Part shown: piece by piece, positions 34,001 through 39,950 of the stretch
Layout: each line of letters opens with the position of its first letter
Numbering within the stretch: position 1 is the first letter of the stretch
Assembly (NCBI GenBank): GCA_900660155.1
Contig: CABFPE010000126.1
Location: 1,011,277 to 1,051,226 of the forward strand
Source: Hofstenia miamia
Lineage: Eukaryota; Xenacoelomorpha; Acoela; Hofsteniidae
Length of the DNA: 39,950 nucleotides
Direction: 5' to 3'
The notes under the pieces: generated by a model
What the model was told of the DNA's origin: nothing
Seen by the model: the letters and a program-made list of their open reading frames with translations, nothing else
Database searches by the model: none
Made by a program: the position numbers and the translations under genes

Positions 34001-36902
34001 TATATAAGGCCATCCAGCCCAATATTCAGCTTTCAAGTTTGCCCATTACTAGTTGTCTGGATGGCAATGCATATAGATCGCTTATGATTTATTTGTGTTT
34101 TTTAGCTTTTCGTCTATAAATGTGTAAAAGATTGCGTGAAAAGACCAATATAGTATCTAATCTAGCTGCATGTTAATGGAAAAACTTCAGAGCTGAATGT
34201 TCGTCTTATATATGGATCAGTAAAAGATTACATAAAGTTTGCTAAAAAATATGGATGAATTATTTAAAAAATATTTTAAATACTTATACAATGACTTTGC
34301 ATCAATTTCTTTACATTTCAACTAAACATTTATTGCATTTCTTTTGACTAAGATAGTTCTAGTAGCTGTCACCTAAGATTTCGTTATCGTTTTTGTCATC
34401 AGTACGTTTTGATGTCGTTGCCATACATTCATTCATCTAGCCATCTAGCGTAAAAATAATGTATTTTCAAAAAGAATATGTAGGTAAATTAAAAATGTAA
34501 ATAATTTTTCATATATGTTTTTTACAACATTTTTAAATAATTATTTTGAAATTGAATTTATACAGAAAACCGCAAAAAGGAGAGTGTCGAAGTGTTCAAA
34601 AGTTTGTTATTGTATTTCTACCTACTGTATGTTTTAATGCAAAATCAACAATATCTGTATTGTGAAATCAATACAAATTTTTCAATATTGTTAACAATAG
34701 ATTAAATCAATAATGTATGTCCATCAAAATTTTACAAGTAAGTTAAGGCTTTCTCAGCTTAATATATAACTGTTAATTAAGAACGCATGGACTTGACGTA
34801 AAGACAACTGATATTAACTAAAATGAGCAATTTGAAAATTCTAAGAAGATTTGTTCTACTTTATTTCAAATTAAAGCACTTAAGCTTTCTAATAAAAGTC
34901 CAATGATTTCATAAAAATATGCATGTATTCACTTGTTTTTATTTTTAATGATAAGAATATATATCTAATGTTGTTGTAATTTAAAGTCACCACTTATATG
35001 ATCAGGCATATTTATCAATCAAAATTTTAAATGCTGTAACAAAAAATGTACAATTTCAGCTTTGGCATTGTTCTTCTAAAACAGTATAGAAAATATTCAG
35101 TAGGAGACCTTTACGTTTAGAATTTTTAGCACTCTATTTCATGTTTTTACAACATTAATTTTGCATTTTTCCAAATGGGGACATGACACCATGGGCTTGA
35201 GGCTAGCCTGAAGTTCTAATGTATACTTTACCAAAAAATAAACATTTAATGAAATCTGACTCAAATTTAGCAAATTATAAAATTTTTTCATTTGCTCTCA
35301 GATCATATCATTTTCGCGTCATTTAGGAAATATATTAATTGTCGTTGTTGTTGTTTATCAATATTTTATATGAAGAAAAACTAATAAAATCTATTTACAC
35401 AGTTTCTATGCAATCACCGAATATTACTCTCATTGTTTGCACTTTTTATACTTTACAAGGATTCCAAATTTTATCTATTTAATGAAAAGTCATTGTTATG
35501 TGATTTTAGCTAAATTCTTAAATCTTTTTAAAACAAACATTTTCCAATAGTATTTTCATAGCTTTTTCTACGCTTATGATTTATAATTATGACATGCCTA
35601 AGCAATTTTTAGTAACAAAAGTAGCATTTTAAATTTTAGTGGAACTGATTATGAGGGCTGATTAATTAATTTAAATTTATTTAATCCGTGTTTTCTCATT
35701 GATTTAATTCAATAGTATACTTAATACATAATAATAAATAGAAATCTTTATATATTCTAGGATAAGGATTTCTATTCGCTAACACAAAATAATTGTGTCC
35801 TTTGACGACTACTTAATTTAATTTTAAGCTTGCTACAAAATTGTGTTCATCTAAATATAAACACTGACCTCTGGTAGAACTTTAAATTTTAATTATTGAT
35901 GTGTATAATGGTATATTCATTTATTAATTTCTTAAATTAATTGAATCCAAAATTTTCGCATTTGTAACATATTCATATTTTTGATTAATAATAATAATAA
36001 ATGGACGCTTTTGTTATTTTTTGTTTTATTGTGCGGTATTTGCAATAAAACAGATTTAATAAATACTATATTTTTATTGATTTATTATATATTTAATGGC
36101 ATATTATAATATTCTGCTAATTTATCTGTGATTTTTACATAATGACCATGGGGAATGCAAGTGGGGATGGGATAGGAATGGGTACGAAACAAATATTTAG
36201 AAAGTTTTTTTAGTTTGGAAAAAGTACCATAACATTCCTACTAACTTACCCCATGATTTGGTGTTTATTTACTGAAAAAGATTATATTTTCACAATTTGG
36301 TTGATATCAACCTATCCAGCATATAATCAAATTTTCTAATTTCAATGTGATTGCACGGCATCCCCACTTAGATGAAATACAAAGTTCAATAGGGTTTGAT
36401 ATGGGATGGGATGGGGACAAAAATCCCACAGTGGATTTTGATGAAAATTTGAAGTTTTCATTAAATGCTATTAATATCACTAAGTTTGAGAAAATGTCAG
36501 TTTAACTTAATAAATTAGCAAAAAATAATTTAATTTCATTAAATTGATTTAATAAATCTACTTTTTTGACAATGCTAAGTTATAACGAACCATTTTGTTT
36601 TTTAAGAAATGTTTCATGTAATATTTTTGATAAAGCCGGGATTTTTGGTTTTTCATAAATCGCTATTAATTTACCTCCACTAAATCGAAGCAGACATCAT
36701 TGTATATATTTTCAGTTGTACTTTCGACAAAGTAGGCTCCATCAAATGAAAACACTTTAGGAGGCTCCTTGTCATTGGCAGGGTTTAAAAGTCCACATTC
36801 CCTTCGAGAAGAGTCAATCTGCACCACCTCTCGACAATTCAAGTTCTTCTCTCGGGCATTCATAGGGCGACATCGCACAATTACTCTTACAGCTTCCGCC
36901 AT
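4784..36902 (-). CDS. kif17: Kinesin-2 motor of the KIF17/OSM-3 family, 14 visible exons, at least one exon missing
   Basis: The gene encodes a plus-end-directed microtubule motor. Known KIF17/OSM-3 proteins act as homodimers in intraflagellar transport and in ciliary or dendritic cargo transport. Seen here: an N-terminal motor with P-loop GQTGCGKS (residues 90-97), switch I NADSSRSH (203-210), switch II DLAGSE (239-244) and [13 protein letters not shown] (from 283); a neck after [18 protein letters not shown]; a charged coiled coil; and the KIF17-type stalk/tail signatures [26 protein letters not shown] and FWKLP, then a lysine-rich end. Joining the exons (36675-36902, 29299-29445, 28447-28585, 27214-27447, 23776-24004, 23095-23243, 15025-15092, 12749-12873, 10791-10837, 10169-10305, 9050-9287, 8147-8408, 6348-6433, 4784-5035) keeps frame everywhere except between exons 8 and 9, where an exon of 3k+2 nt is required. 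About 780 residues are visible, against about 1,000 in human KIF17 and about 700 in OSM-3. The family assignment is firm; in-frame exons that I missed cannot be excluded. Confidence 0.95.
5036..6347 (-). other. kif17 intron 13
   Basis: It is bounded by GTATGT and AG. It is mostly A+T-rich, with a short GC-richer patch around 5795-5845. An open frame on the plus strand (5966-6163) looks polar and protein-like but has no ATG start and no family that I recognise. Confidence 0.8.
6348..6433 (-). CDS. kif17: kif17 exon 13: variable tail
   Basis: It is an 86-nt exon reading (N)[18 protein letters not shown] and then [10 protein letters not shown], with acceptor TTTTTAG and donor GTATGT. The phases fit exons 12 and 14. 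It is Lys/Ser-rich and low in similarity, as expected between the conserved tail block and the C-terminus. It lies across the single-N join from exon 12, so its linkage depends on that join being right. Confidence 0.82.
6921..6953. repeat. (TA)n microsatellite
   Basis: A TA run with one C interruption, in intron 12 of kif17. Confidence 0.95.
7180..7180. other. Single-N contig join or ambiguous base
   Basis: An isolated N sits exactly where the inverted-repeat homology begins. The same pattern (one N at the edge of duplicated sequence) occurs at 26203, which suggests joins made with a one-base spacer. Confidence 0.8.
7181..7852 (-). repeat. Right arm of the ~670-bp inverted repeat, abutting a single N
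   Basis: It begins immediately after the N at 7180 and is the reverse complement of 204-873. It carries a 65-codon open frame (minus strand, 7508-7705) that is broken by one base in the other copy, and a 26-nt exon-like stretch between TTTCTTTCACAG and GTAAGT (7803-7828, plus strand). I recognise no protein in it. It lies in intron 12 of kif17. Confidence 0.93.
7852..7889. repeat. (TA)n microsatellite
   Basis: A pure TA run at the outer border of the right inverted-repeat arm, the counterpart of the run at 173-203. Confidence 0.97.
8147..8408 (-). CDS. kif17: kif17 exon 12: conserved KIF17 tail segment
   Basis: It has 87 codons plus one base, with acceptor CACTTAG and donor GTAAGT. Visible are [41 protein letters not shown] and NMFWKLPEV, each with a close counterpart in the human KIF17 tail (EIKDLQSEF, DYLATIRRQ, VQPLIRRDCNYSN, GFWKIP). 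The aromatic/acidic ending is probably a folded tail element. It is the strongest non-motor evidence for the family call. Confidence 0.95.
8409..9049 (-). other. kif17 intron 11
   Basis: A+T-rich; no repeat or gene recognised. Confidence 0.85.
9050..9287 (-). CDS. kif17: kif17 exon 11: second stalk coil, KIF17 signature
   Basis: It has 79 codons after a split Arg codon and exits in phase 0 at GTAATT. It contains the basic run [18 protein letters not shown] and then [17 protein letters not shown], which corresponds to the KHKRRKRYADERRKQL and LNVYDSIQEEV regions of human KIF17. This block separates KIF17-type proteins from heterotrimeric KIF3 motors. The frame stays open for a short way on both sides, but the splice sites define the exon. 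Confidence 0.93.
9288..10168 (-). other. kif17 intron 10
   Basis: Contains a degenerate ATA/ATT trinucleotide-rich stretch near 9478-9540. Nothing else is recognised. Confidence 0.85.
10169..10305 (-). CDS. kif17: kif17 exon 10: linker before the second stalk coil
   Basis: It has 45 codons plus two bases. It starts [18 protein letters not shown] and ends [19 protein letters not shown], joining exon 11 to give ALDRLQQLE, like the LARLQLLEQ of human KIF17. The acceptor is TTTTTAG and the donor GTAAAT. The acidic/basic alternation near its end marks the start of the next helix. Confidence 0.9.
10306..10790 (-). other. kif17 intron 9
   Basis: A+T-rich, with a small TGCATGCATGCATG patch near 10702. 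No gene is recognised. Confidence 0.8.
10791..10837 (-). CDS. kif17: kif17 exon 9: short linker exon
   Basis: It is a 47-nt exon reading (D)[15 protein letters not shown] in the frame that joins exon 10, with acceptor ATATTTAG and donor GTAATT. The other frame compatible with the downstream phase contains a stop. The residue content is a polar linker with no domain. The entry phase (1) conflicts with the exit of exon 8, implying an unseen upstream exon. Confidence 0.7.
11198..12197. other. Assembly gap of exactly 1,000 N
   Basis: A run of 1,000 N lies in the interval between kif17 exons 8 and 9. The round length suggests a placeholder, so the true size is unknown. The frame conflict between those exons implies that coding sequence is hidden here or in its near flanks. 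Open frames spanning the N are meaningless. Confidence 0.98.
12308..12428. repeat. Long interrupted (TA)n microsatellite
   Basis: Two long TA runs separated by a short non-repeat spacer near 12367-12388, close to the N gap. This kind of tract commonly breaks assemblies. Confidence 0.96.
12749..12873 (-). CDS. kif17: kif17 exon 8: coiled coil
   Basis: It has 41 codons plus two bases. It begins [18 protein letters not shown] and runs through [11 protein letters not shown] to SLKEQES, a strongly charged heptad-like helix that matches the first stalk coil of KIF17. The acceptor is AATTAG and the donor GTGATT. It ends in phase 2, while the next exon I can recognise needs phase 1, so the transcript cannot pass directly to exon 9. 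Confidence 0.88.
13006..13555. repeat. Diverged intronic repeat, copy A
   Basis: It is collinear with 15197-15735. Shared landmarks include GGTCTAATGCCCATGG, a TTGTGGTGTTTT/TCGTGGTGTTTT block and an ATGACAGATTTTGAA/ATCACAGATTTTGAA block. Many substitutions and small indels indicate age. No coding potential is seen. Confidence 0.8.
13605..14310. repeat. GCTCG-rich degenerate repeat island
   Basis: The pentamer-like motif GCTCG/CTCGG recurs many times (about 13612-13700, 14020-14075 and 14268-14306) in otherwise A+T-rich intron. Two sub-blocks, near 13652-13771 and 14031-14131, are imperfect direct copies sharing TTTTAGCTCG and AGAATTTTTTACATAGCTCT. Confidence 0.75.
15025..15092 (-). CDS. kif17: kif17 exon 7: short coiled-coil exon
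   Basis: It is a 68-nt exon with acceptor AATTTAG and donor GTAAGC. Together with the last G of exon 6 it reads [18 protein letters not shown] and then NIIRD. The phase match on both sides (1 in, 0 out) and the resemblance of [13 protein letters not shown], formed with exon 8, to the VEAEKQLIREEYE stretch of human KIF17 support it. Its shortness keeps confidence below that of the motor exons. Confidence 0.85.
15197..15735. repeat. Diverged intronic repeat, copy B
   Basis: It is the second copy, in direct orientation, of the unit at 13006-13555. Each copy starts roughly 100-135 bp from the 5' edge of a kif17 exon (exon 7 here, exon 8 for the other). Confidence 0.8.
16270..17000 (+). pseudogene. 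Degenerate Tc1-like transposase
   Basis: Broken frames on the plus strand recall the Tc1/mariner DDE transposase, which cuts and pastes DNA at TA sites. Visible are [18 protein letters not shown] (near 16672), like the usual VMVWGCF-YYGVGPL segment, then [13 protein letters not shown] with the second catalytic Asp (near 16792). A segment ending P-stop-VKLW (near 16895) occupies the place of SPDLNPIENLW. The third catalytic Glu is replaced by Val and a stop falls inside the motif, so the protein is dead. No terminal inverted repeats were found around it. Confidence 0.8.
18160..18440. repeat. CGGGTC-type degenerate repeat patch
   Basis: Several copies of CCCGAC/CCCGA are followed by the palindromic pair AACCCGACCC (about 18399) and GGGTCGGGTT (about 18428). 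It is GC-richer than its surroundings and not coding. Confidence 0.55.
18523..19090 (+). mobile_element. Deleted Tc1/mariner-superfamily element with 28-bp perfect TIRs
   Basis: The ends are 28-bp inverted repeats, 18523-18550 (starting CAGGGTGTAACAAAAG) and 19063-19090, and I see no mismatch between them. TA precedes the left end; TC follows the right end, so the expected TA duplication is not intact. The 568-bp interior keeps only the 3' part of a transposase, so the element is non-autonomous. It lies in intron 6 of kif17. Confidence 0.9.
18592..18850 (+). pseudogene. 3' remnant of mariner-like transposase (DD41D-type spacing)
   Basis: One frame from 18592 reads [19 protein letters not shown], then a TGA stop at 18679-18681, then [20 protein letters not shown] and [13 protein letters not shown]. 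These are the second and third catalytic Asp regions of the DDE domain. Counting from the Asp of CDGA to that of PDFF gives 41 intervening positions including the stop, rather than the 34 of classical mariner. The N-terminal DNA-binding half and the first catalytic Asp are absent. Confidence 0.85.
19105..19375. repeat. CCGGTTC/GGTACC-type degenerate repeat patch
   Basis: It contains GGTACC, GGTTCTGG, GGTCCGGTACC and GAACCGGGATC variants in both orientations. A similar flavour recurs at about 24975-25360. Confidence 0.45.
19678..19821 (+). pseudogene. LINE reverse-transcriptase fragment
   Basis: The frame reads [20 protein letters not shown] then [10 protein letters not shown], a stop, and WYKSFLAND. 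The A-D-KAFNTV core and the WYKSFL motif after it match the first palm motif and following segment of non-LTR retrotransposon RT (compare D-KAFDTV and WI-SYL). It is short, has an internal stop and is isolated, hence a relic. Confidence 0.75.
20100..20985. repeat. Unclassified repetitive stretch with internal related blocks
   Basis: Blocks at about 20524-20605 and 20773-20845 are related: CTTTGGAATTGTATATGTTT against CTTTCGAATGGTATATGTTT, each followed by a diverged CAGTA/CAATACTAGAC segment. This suggests an old tandem unit of roughly 250 bp. The open frames in it (20281-20499 and 20526-20744) show no family resemblance. Confidence 0.5.
21029..21062. repeat. (TA)n microsatellite
   Basis: A pure TA run just beyond the truncated end of the antisense LINE fragment. 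Confidence 0.96.
21130..22330 (-). pseudogene. LINE fragment: APE-type endonuclease C-terminus and linker
   Basis: Read on the minus strand, the pieces in order are [20 protein letters not shown], then [12 protein letters not shown] (the GD-N motif of AP-like endonucleases, near 21950-21995). After a one-base frameshift come [16 protein letters not shown] and [13 protein letters not shown], the conserved end of the domain. A linker follows with [19 protein letters not shown] and [16 protein letters not shown]. The order matches Jockey/CR1-like non-LTR elements. The reverse transcriptase that should follow is missing, so it is a truncated, frameshifted copy. Confidence 0.85.
23095..23243 (-). 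CDS. kif17: kif17 exon 6: end of motor and neck
   Basis: It completes the Arg codon of [15 protein letters not shown] and encodes about residues 327-375. After [20 protein letters not shown] the chain becomes a short amphipathic helix, as in the kinesin-2 neck, then a Pro/Gln-rich turn (PYQQPSLG). It ends in phase 1 before donor GTAAGC. An intron of about 8 kb follows. Confidence 0.94.
23244..23775 (-). other. kif17 intron 5
   Basis: A+T-rich, GTATAT to AG; nothing recognised. Confidence 0.85.
23776..24004 (-). CDS. kif17: kif17 exon 5: motor alpha-4/alpha-5 region
   Basis: It has 75 full codons plus split codons at both ends (entry phase 1, exit phase 2) and encodes about residues 250-326. 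Visible are [57 protein letters not shown] and STL. These are the microtubule-binding relay helix, loop 12 and alpha-5/alpha-6 regions of kinesins. The acceptor is CTTGTAG and the donor GTATAT. Confidence 0.95.
25030..26202. repeat. 1,173-bp direct duplication, copy 1
   Basis: It corresponds base for base to 26204-27376 at an offset of 1174; I saw no difference in the lines compared, and the encoded frames are identical. It ends at the single N. Confidence 0.97.
26040..26202 (-). pseudogene. Truncated duplicate of kif17 exon 4, probable assembly artefact
   Basis: It repeats the last 163 nt of exon 4 (codons from SVGFTLMN through QSKT plus one base), including switch I and II, with the same donor. 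It lacks the first 71 nt and the acceptor because the sequence stops at the single N at 26203. Every base I compared matches 27214-27376 at an offset of 1174. If it were real and spliced it would duplicate the switch regions and wreck the motor; an unmerged contig overlap explains it better. Confidence 0.85.
26203..26203. other. Single-N contig join
   Basis: The N lies exactly between the two identical 1,173-bp copies, as expected when two contigs with an undetected end overlap are placed side by side. Confidence 0.9.
26204..27376. repeat. 1,173-bp direct duplication, copy 2
   Basis: It is identical to 25030-26202. It runs into the first part of exon 4 and continues into unique sequence at 27377, so this copy carries the intact exon. 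Confidence 0.97.
27214..27447 (-). CDS. kif17: kif17 exon 4: switch I and switch II (complete copy)
   Basis: It encodes 77 codons flanked by split codons (phases 1 and 1). Visible motifs are [11 protein letters not shown], switch I NADSSRSH and switch [16 protein letters not shown], the nucleotide sensors of the motor. The acceptor is TGTTTAG and the donor GTTGGT. Part of this exon is repeated at 26040-26202 because of an apparent contig overlap; this copy is complete and is the one to use. Confidence 0.95.
27448..28446 (-). other. kif17 intron 3
   Basis: It runs from GTAGTA to AG and is dominated by a TA microsatellite. No gene is recognised. Confidence 0.85.
27955..28057. repeat. Long interrupted (TA)n microsatellite
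   Basis: TA runs broken by CTG, CTA and ATG interruptions, about 100 bp in total. Confidence 0.96.
28447..28585 (-). CDS. kif17: kif17 exon 3: motor core with [12 protein letters not shown]
   Basis: It has 46 codons plus one base (phase 1 end) and encodes residues 126-171. It contains [17 protein letters not shown], the hallmark strand-helix of kinesin motors, and [12 protein letters not shown], which is close to the same stretch of human KIF17. The acceptor is CTTTAG; the donor GTAGTA is slightly off consensus. The split codon completes to Asp (VKD) with exon 4. Confidence 0.94.
28586..29298 (-). other. kif17 intron 2
   Basis: A+T-rich, GTAAGC to AG; nothing recognised. Confidence 0.85.
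29299..29445 (-). CDS. kif17: kif17 exon 2: ATP-binding P-loop
   Basis: It has 49 codons and is phase 0 at both ends, with acceptor TTTTTAG and donor GTAAGC. It encodes residues 77-125 and starts [17 protein letters not shown]. The P-loop GQTGCGKS binds ATP phosphates; the cysteine replaces the Ser or Thr usual in kinesin-2. The end of the exon, [16 protein letters not shown], is the conserved segment after loop 3 of kinesin-2 motors. Confidence 0.95.
29446..36674 (-). other. kif17 intron 1, about 7.2 kb
   Basis: It separates the start exon from the P-loop exon. It contains a LINE RT fragment (about 30148-30385) and short CAA (about 33595) and GTT (about 35343) repeats in opposite sense. Frames at 31292-31489 and 31566-31784 (minus) look faintly protein-like, possibly another retroelement relic, but I cannot assign them. 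The rest shows nothing recognisable. Confidence 0.8.
30148..30385 (+). pseudogene. C-terminal fragment of LINE reverse transcriptase
   Basis: On the plus strand [19 protein letters not shown] is followed, after a frameshift, by [30 protein letters not shown] and KINLSAYL. This order matches the end of CR1/L2-type RT proteins (DYCN-LLYG, KLQR-QN-AAR, LHWLPV-YRI-YKI, APSYL). Frameshifts and the absence of the catalytic palm make it a relic. Confidence 0.8.
36675..36902 (-). CDS. kif17: kif17 exon 1: start codon and first motor strand
   Basis: It encodes residues 1-76, beginning [19 protein letters not shown], the first strand of the kinesin motor, and containing FSFDGAYF and ENIYNDV. It ends in phase 0 at GAG followed by donor GTAAAT. 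The start at 36902 is chosen because family members begin at this point (human KIF17 starts with a near-identical M-EAV-V-VRCRPMN stretch) and because the ATG lies in a strong context (ACC before it, G after it). The frame stays open upstream to another ATG at 36968, which would add 22 unrelated residues. Confidence 0.95.
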
Positions 36903-38935
36903 GGTGTTCTGCAGATGTATGGTGATTTTATTATCAAACAGGTGTTCACCTACTAGCTTAAAACACACATGCGTGTTGAAAACTGCGGGACGGTAAACCG
37001 TTCATAAAATATAAATCAAATCGGTGAACGTGATAAAAAGATATGTAACTTAAAATTAATTGATTAAAAATTCATCAAAAAAATAATTAAATTTTAAACT
37101 ATCCTGGTTTTTGTAATTACTCGTGTCAATAATCAAGAATTTACATTTATCTGATATATTGGACCTATTGAAGCTCTTGATAGTTAAATAGTTTAAAGTG
37201 GATTAGTTTTTACTATAGGCAAAGGCTGATTATTTTCATTATTATTACGAATACTAAAGAACATCAATAAACTAGCATTACAGACTTATATCACTTTGAC
37301 CAAAATCACAAATTTTATTTAGTTACAACACCAACCAGATTCTATCTTTTAAGGTTCACATATGTTGAAAATTATATTGAATTCTATCAGTGGCTTAAGT
37401 AAACGGATGGATGGGGATATTGTGTGGTGAAATGTCTCCTTGTAAGTTTTTTCAAATTGATATTCATTGGATAAATTCAAAAATAAATTTTCGGGAAAAA
37501 TTCAGATTTTTTAAAAACTAAGGTCGTGAAATGCATTTTAGGAAAAATTTCGAGGGGATGTTCTCGTCAAGAAAATTTTGGGAATGCACCTGAACGACAA
37601 TATTTGAACGTTTTTTATTCTTTAAAACAAAGAGTGTTTCTAAAATTATTCCCAATGCATAGTTGCAATTTTGTGTTACAGAATTGATATTTTGGCAGTA
37701 TTAAATTTTTTAAACGTTTAATATGGATGAAACACATCATCTTTGAAATATTTGAAATTACCATTTGTCATTTAATTGTAAAAATTAAAATGTATTTATT
37801 TTTATAAGCTGCTAAACTACATATCCATAATATAATCTGTATAAATTTCTGAATTTTGTAAACATTGAGACGAGCTAAGAATGATTTTTATGGTTTTTCG
37901 CTGTAGAATTTACTATTTTTTAAATGAAGTTTCTTCAAAAAATATTAAATTATAACTTAATTGATTTGGTTTCTGTAGATAATGTTACAACAACTTCTTA
38001 TATTTCAGTTATAATATCTTGATATTACAGAAATATTCAGAAATTTTTTTTAAGTAAATTGTAAAACTGGATAAATGTTTATTTTTGTGGTTTGTACTAA
38101 CCTACATTTATTGTTGCAGAATATTTTTTATTCGAATTAATTTTAAGTATTTATTAATAAATATTATTGATTAATGATTGTCTTAGCAAATAAAAATCAA
38201 ATAGAAACGATTTCTCAAGAAAACTTATGAGGTTATTAATAGTGTAATTATATGAATTAAAAACTTACATTATGCATACAGAAAAGATGAGAGATGCTTC
38301 ATGAATTGTAAGAAGATGACAAGAAAATTAGAATCAAGATCCAAATTGACTTGAAAAATTTCGTTTTCAATTAGCAAATAACTAAGACTTACTTGATAAA
38401 ATTTTAAAAAGTAAATGATTGTTCCTTTCGTGAAAATGATAAAGTTTGTAAGCCCTACTTTGCATCTCCCATGGTTCCGTTTTGCCATCTCATTCAAACA
38501 TGTCAAGTATTGCTAAGATTCTCATCAAATTACCAATAAACTTCTTTGAATTATGCACTTTTAGATATTGGACAGTGGCGACGAAGGCAAAAAATATAGA
38601 TGACATTCGATGTAGTTATTAAAAAGAACATTGTACTAAATTGTTCTAATGCAGTGTAAGCAGTGCTTATATAGAAAATTTAATTTTCAAGTTTCTGTTC
38701 ACATTTATTTAGCTTAACCAATGTCTCCCTTAACAATTAGGGTAATTTTCCACGTTTTGTTGGAAAGTATTTAACAAATTAGAGAGAGTGCCATAGGTTT
38801 GCCCAAACCCAATGCTGAGTCTGACAATTGTCTGGCAAATTTTAATATCAGACAACGGGGTTATAGTTGATTGCATATAAATATCATTTTGTAATTTAAT
38901 TCGGTTTAATATTTTTCTATGCCTTAATTGGTTTA

Positions 38936-38968
<33 letters not shown>
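38936..38968. repeat. (TA)n microsatellite
   Basis: Pure TA run. Confidence 0.96.
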
Positions 38969-38970
<2 letters not shown>

Positions 38971-39063
38971 GTACAAAGTGTGCTTAAGCTATTCATTGTA
39001 CTGACGATGAGTGGAGACACTCGAAACATGTTTACATAAAATATTTCTTGTTTTTTACAATGA

Positions 39064-39110
39064 ATATATATATACATATATATATAACATATATATATAT
39101 ATATATATAA
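39064..39110. repeat. Interrupted (TA)n microsatellite
   Basis: TA runs with C interruptions, about 100 bp from the preceding tract. Confidence 0.95.
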
Positions 39111-39950
39111 ATTTGATGTTAGATCCAGACATCGAATAATTTCTCTAGTTGGATGTGCCATAATTTGAATCTGGCTGGAATGCAAAGGCTCTACAATTTG
39201 ATGTATGAATATTTTATTTCCACACTATAAAATCTTATTTATGATAAATGCATTTTCTATTATTGTTATTAGTAAATGTTGTAACAAACTGCCATTTAAA
39301 AAATGAACAATTAGTGATTCAGAATAACTCAGTTGATGGCAAAAGCAATGATAGATTGTAGAAAGAAGGAAAAATTTAATTATTACTTTAATTGCAATAT
39401 TGCAAGCTTTTGAAAAAATAAATATTTTCTAAAGCTATAAGTTCATTTAAAATTTGTCTGAAAAATTTTAAAATCTAATGATAAATAATGTACATGTACA
39501 TGAAATTGATCTAAGATACAGGGTAATACATCCATTCTTTCGCACATTTTTTTTTCAAATAATATTGCTTAAATGAAAAAAGCAATATATCATTTGTTAT
39601 ATTAGGAACATTAACAATGTGGAATTTACATAAAAAACTCATTAGACGAAATTTAATTCAACGATTTACAAGCCCTCTAGTGGCAAAATATCACATTGCA
39701 AATTAATATTTAAGAAAAATCATTTGGAATTAAATGAACTGAATTTATTGCGATGTTTGAACTAATAGCTCCGGTCCAATGACTCATTACATTCACTCTC
39801 TCTCAAATAATGCATAGAAGTTAACAAGATTATATGCTAATGCAACTACATTCAATTTATTTATTTACTTGTATGAGAATTTGAAAAAAATTATTGTTTT
39901 GCTATCTAATTATTTTTGATATTAAATTCATATAGTATTACTTAAAAATT

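Larger units (their letters stand above)
36903..39950. other. 5' flank of kif17, no gene recognised
   Basis: It should contain the kif17 5' UTR and promoter, but I see no clear core-promoter element amid the A+T-rich sequence. Two TA microsatellites lie at 38936-38968 and 39064-39110. Open frames here, including 38730-39185, are built largely on TA repeats or have no resemblance to proteins. Confidence 0.65.

Noticed and set aside
36769..36996. Plus-strand 75-codon frame opposite exon 1
   Set aside because: It is an antisense shadow of the well-supported kif17 first exon.
38730..39185. A 151-codon minus-strand frame
   Set aside because: It is made largely of translated TA microsatellite (Tyr-Ile runs) with no conserved segment.
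1..39950. A new defence system, CRISPR array or operon-like cluster
   Set aside because: The window is a eukaryotic intron-rich gene with repeats. No regularly spaced repeats or gene clusters were seen.

Overview
This is nuclear DNA from an animal, most likely an A+T-rich invertebrate. The evidence is a many-exon gene with consensus GT/AG splice sites, long (TA)n microsatellites, Tc1/mariner and LINE remnants in introns, and an animal-type ciliary kinesin. The sequence does not fix the phylum. It is also a scaffold with assembly seams: a run of exactly 1,000 N (11198-12197) and two single-N joins (7180 and 26203).

One gene explains the coding content. It is a homodimeric kinesin-2 of the KIF17/OSM-3 type on the minus strand, with start codon at 36902 and stop at 4784. 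I could read fourteen coding exons with matching phases at every visible junction except one. In transcript order: exons 1-6 (36902 down to 23095) encode the motor domain and neck; exons 7-8 (15092-12749) a coiled coil; exons 9-10 (10837-10169) a linker; exons 11-12 (9287-8147) the KIF17-specific stalk/tail block; exons 13-14 (6433-4784) the tail with a basic C-terminus. Exon 8 ends in phase 2 and exon 9 starts in phase 1, so at least one exon of length 3k+2 is missing between them. The 1-kb N run lies in that intron and is the obvious hiding place. The visible exons account for about 780 residues.

The introns hold old mobile elements: a Tc1-like transposase relic (about 16270-17000), a 568-bp element with 28-bp terminal inverted repeats and a 41-residue spacing between its last two catalytic Asp positions (18523-19090), a LINE RT fragment (about 19678-19821), an antisense LINE endonuclease/linker fragment (about 21130-22330), and a LINE RT C-terminal fragment in intron 1 (about 30148-30385). 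There are also a diverged ~540-bp repeat pair beside exons 7 and 8, and GC-richer degenerate repeat islands (GCTCG, CGGGTC and CGGTTCC flavours).

Both single-N joins sit in duplicated sequence. The join at 26203 separates two copies of the same 1,173 bp and gives a second, truncated copy of motor exon 4, almost certainly unmerged contig overlap. The join at 7180 starts a ~670-bp segment that is the near-identical reverse complement of 204-873; this may be a young repeat, a real inverted duplication or an assembly artefact.

The flanks 1-4783 (3' side) and 36903-39950 (5' side) show no recognisable gene. I found no convincing RNA gene, CRISPR array or new multi-gene system.
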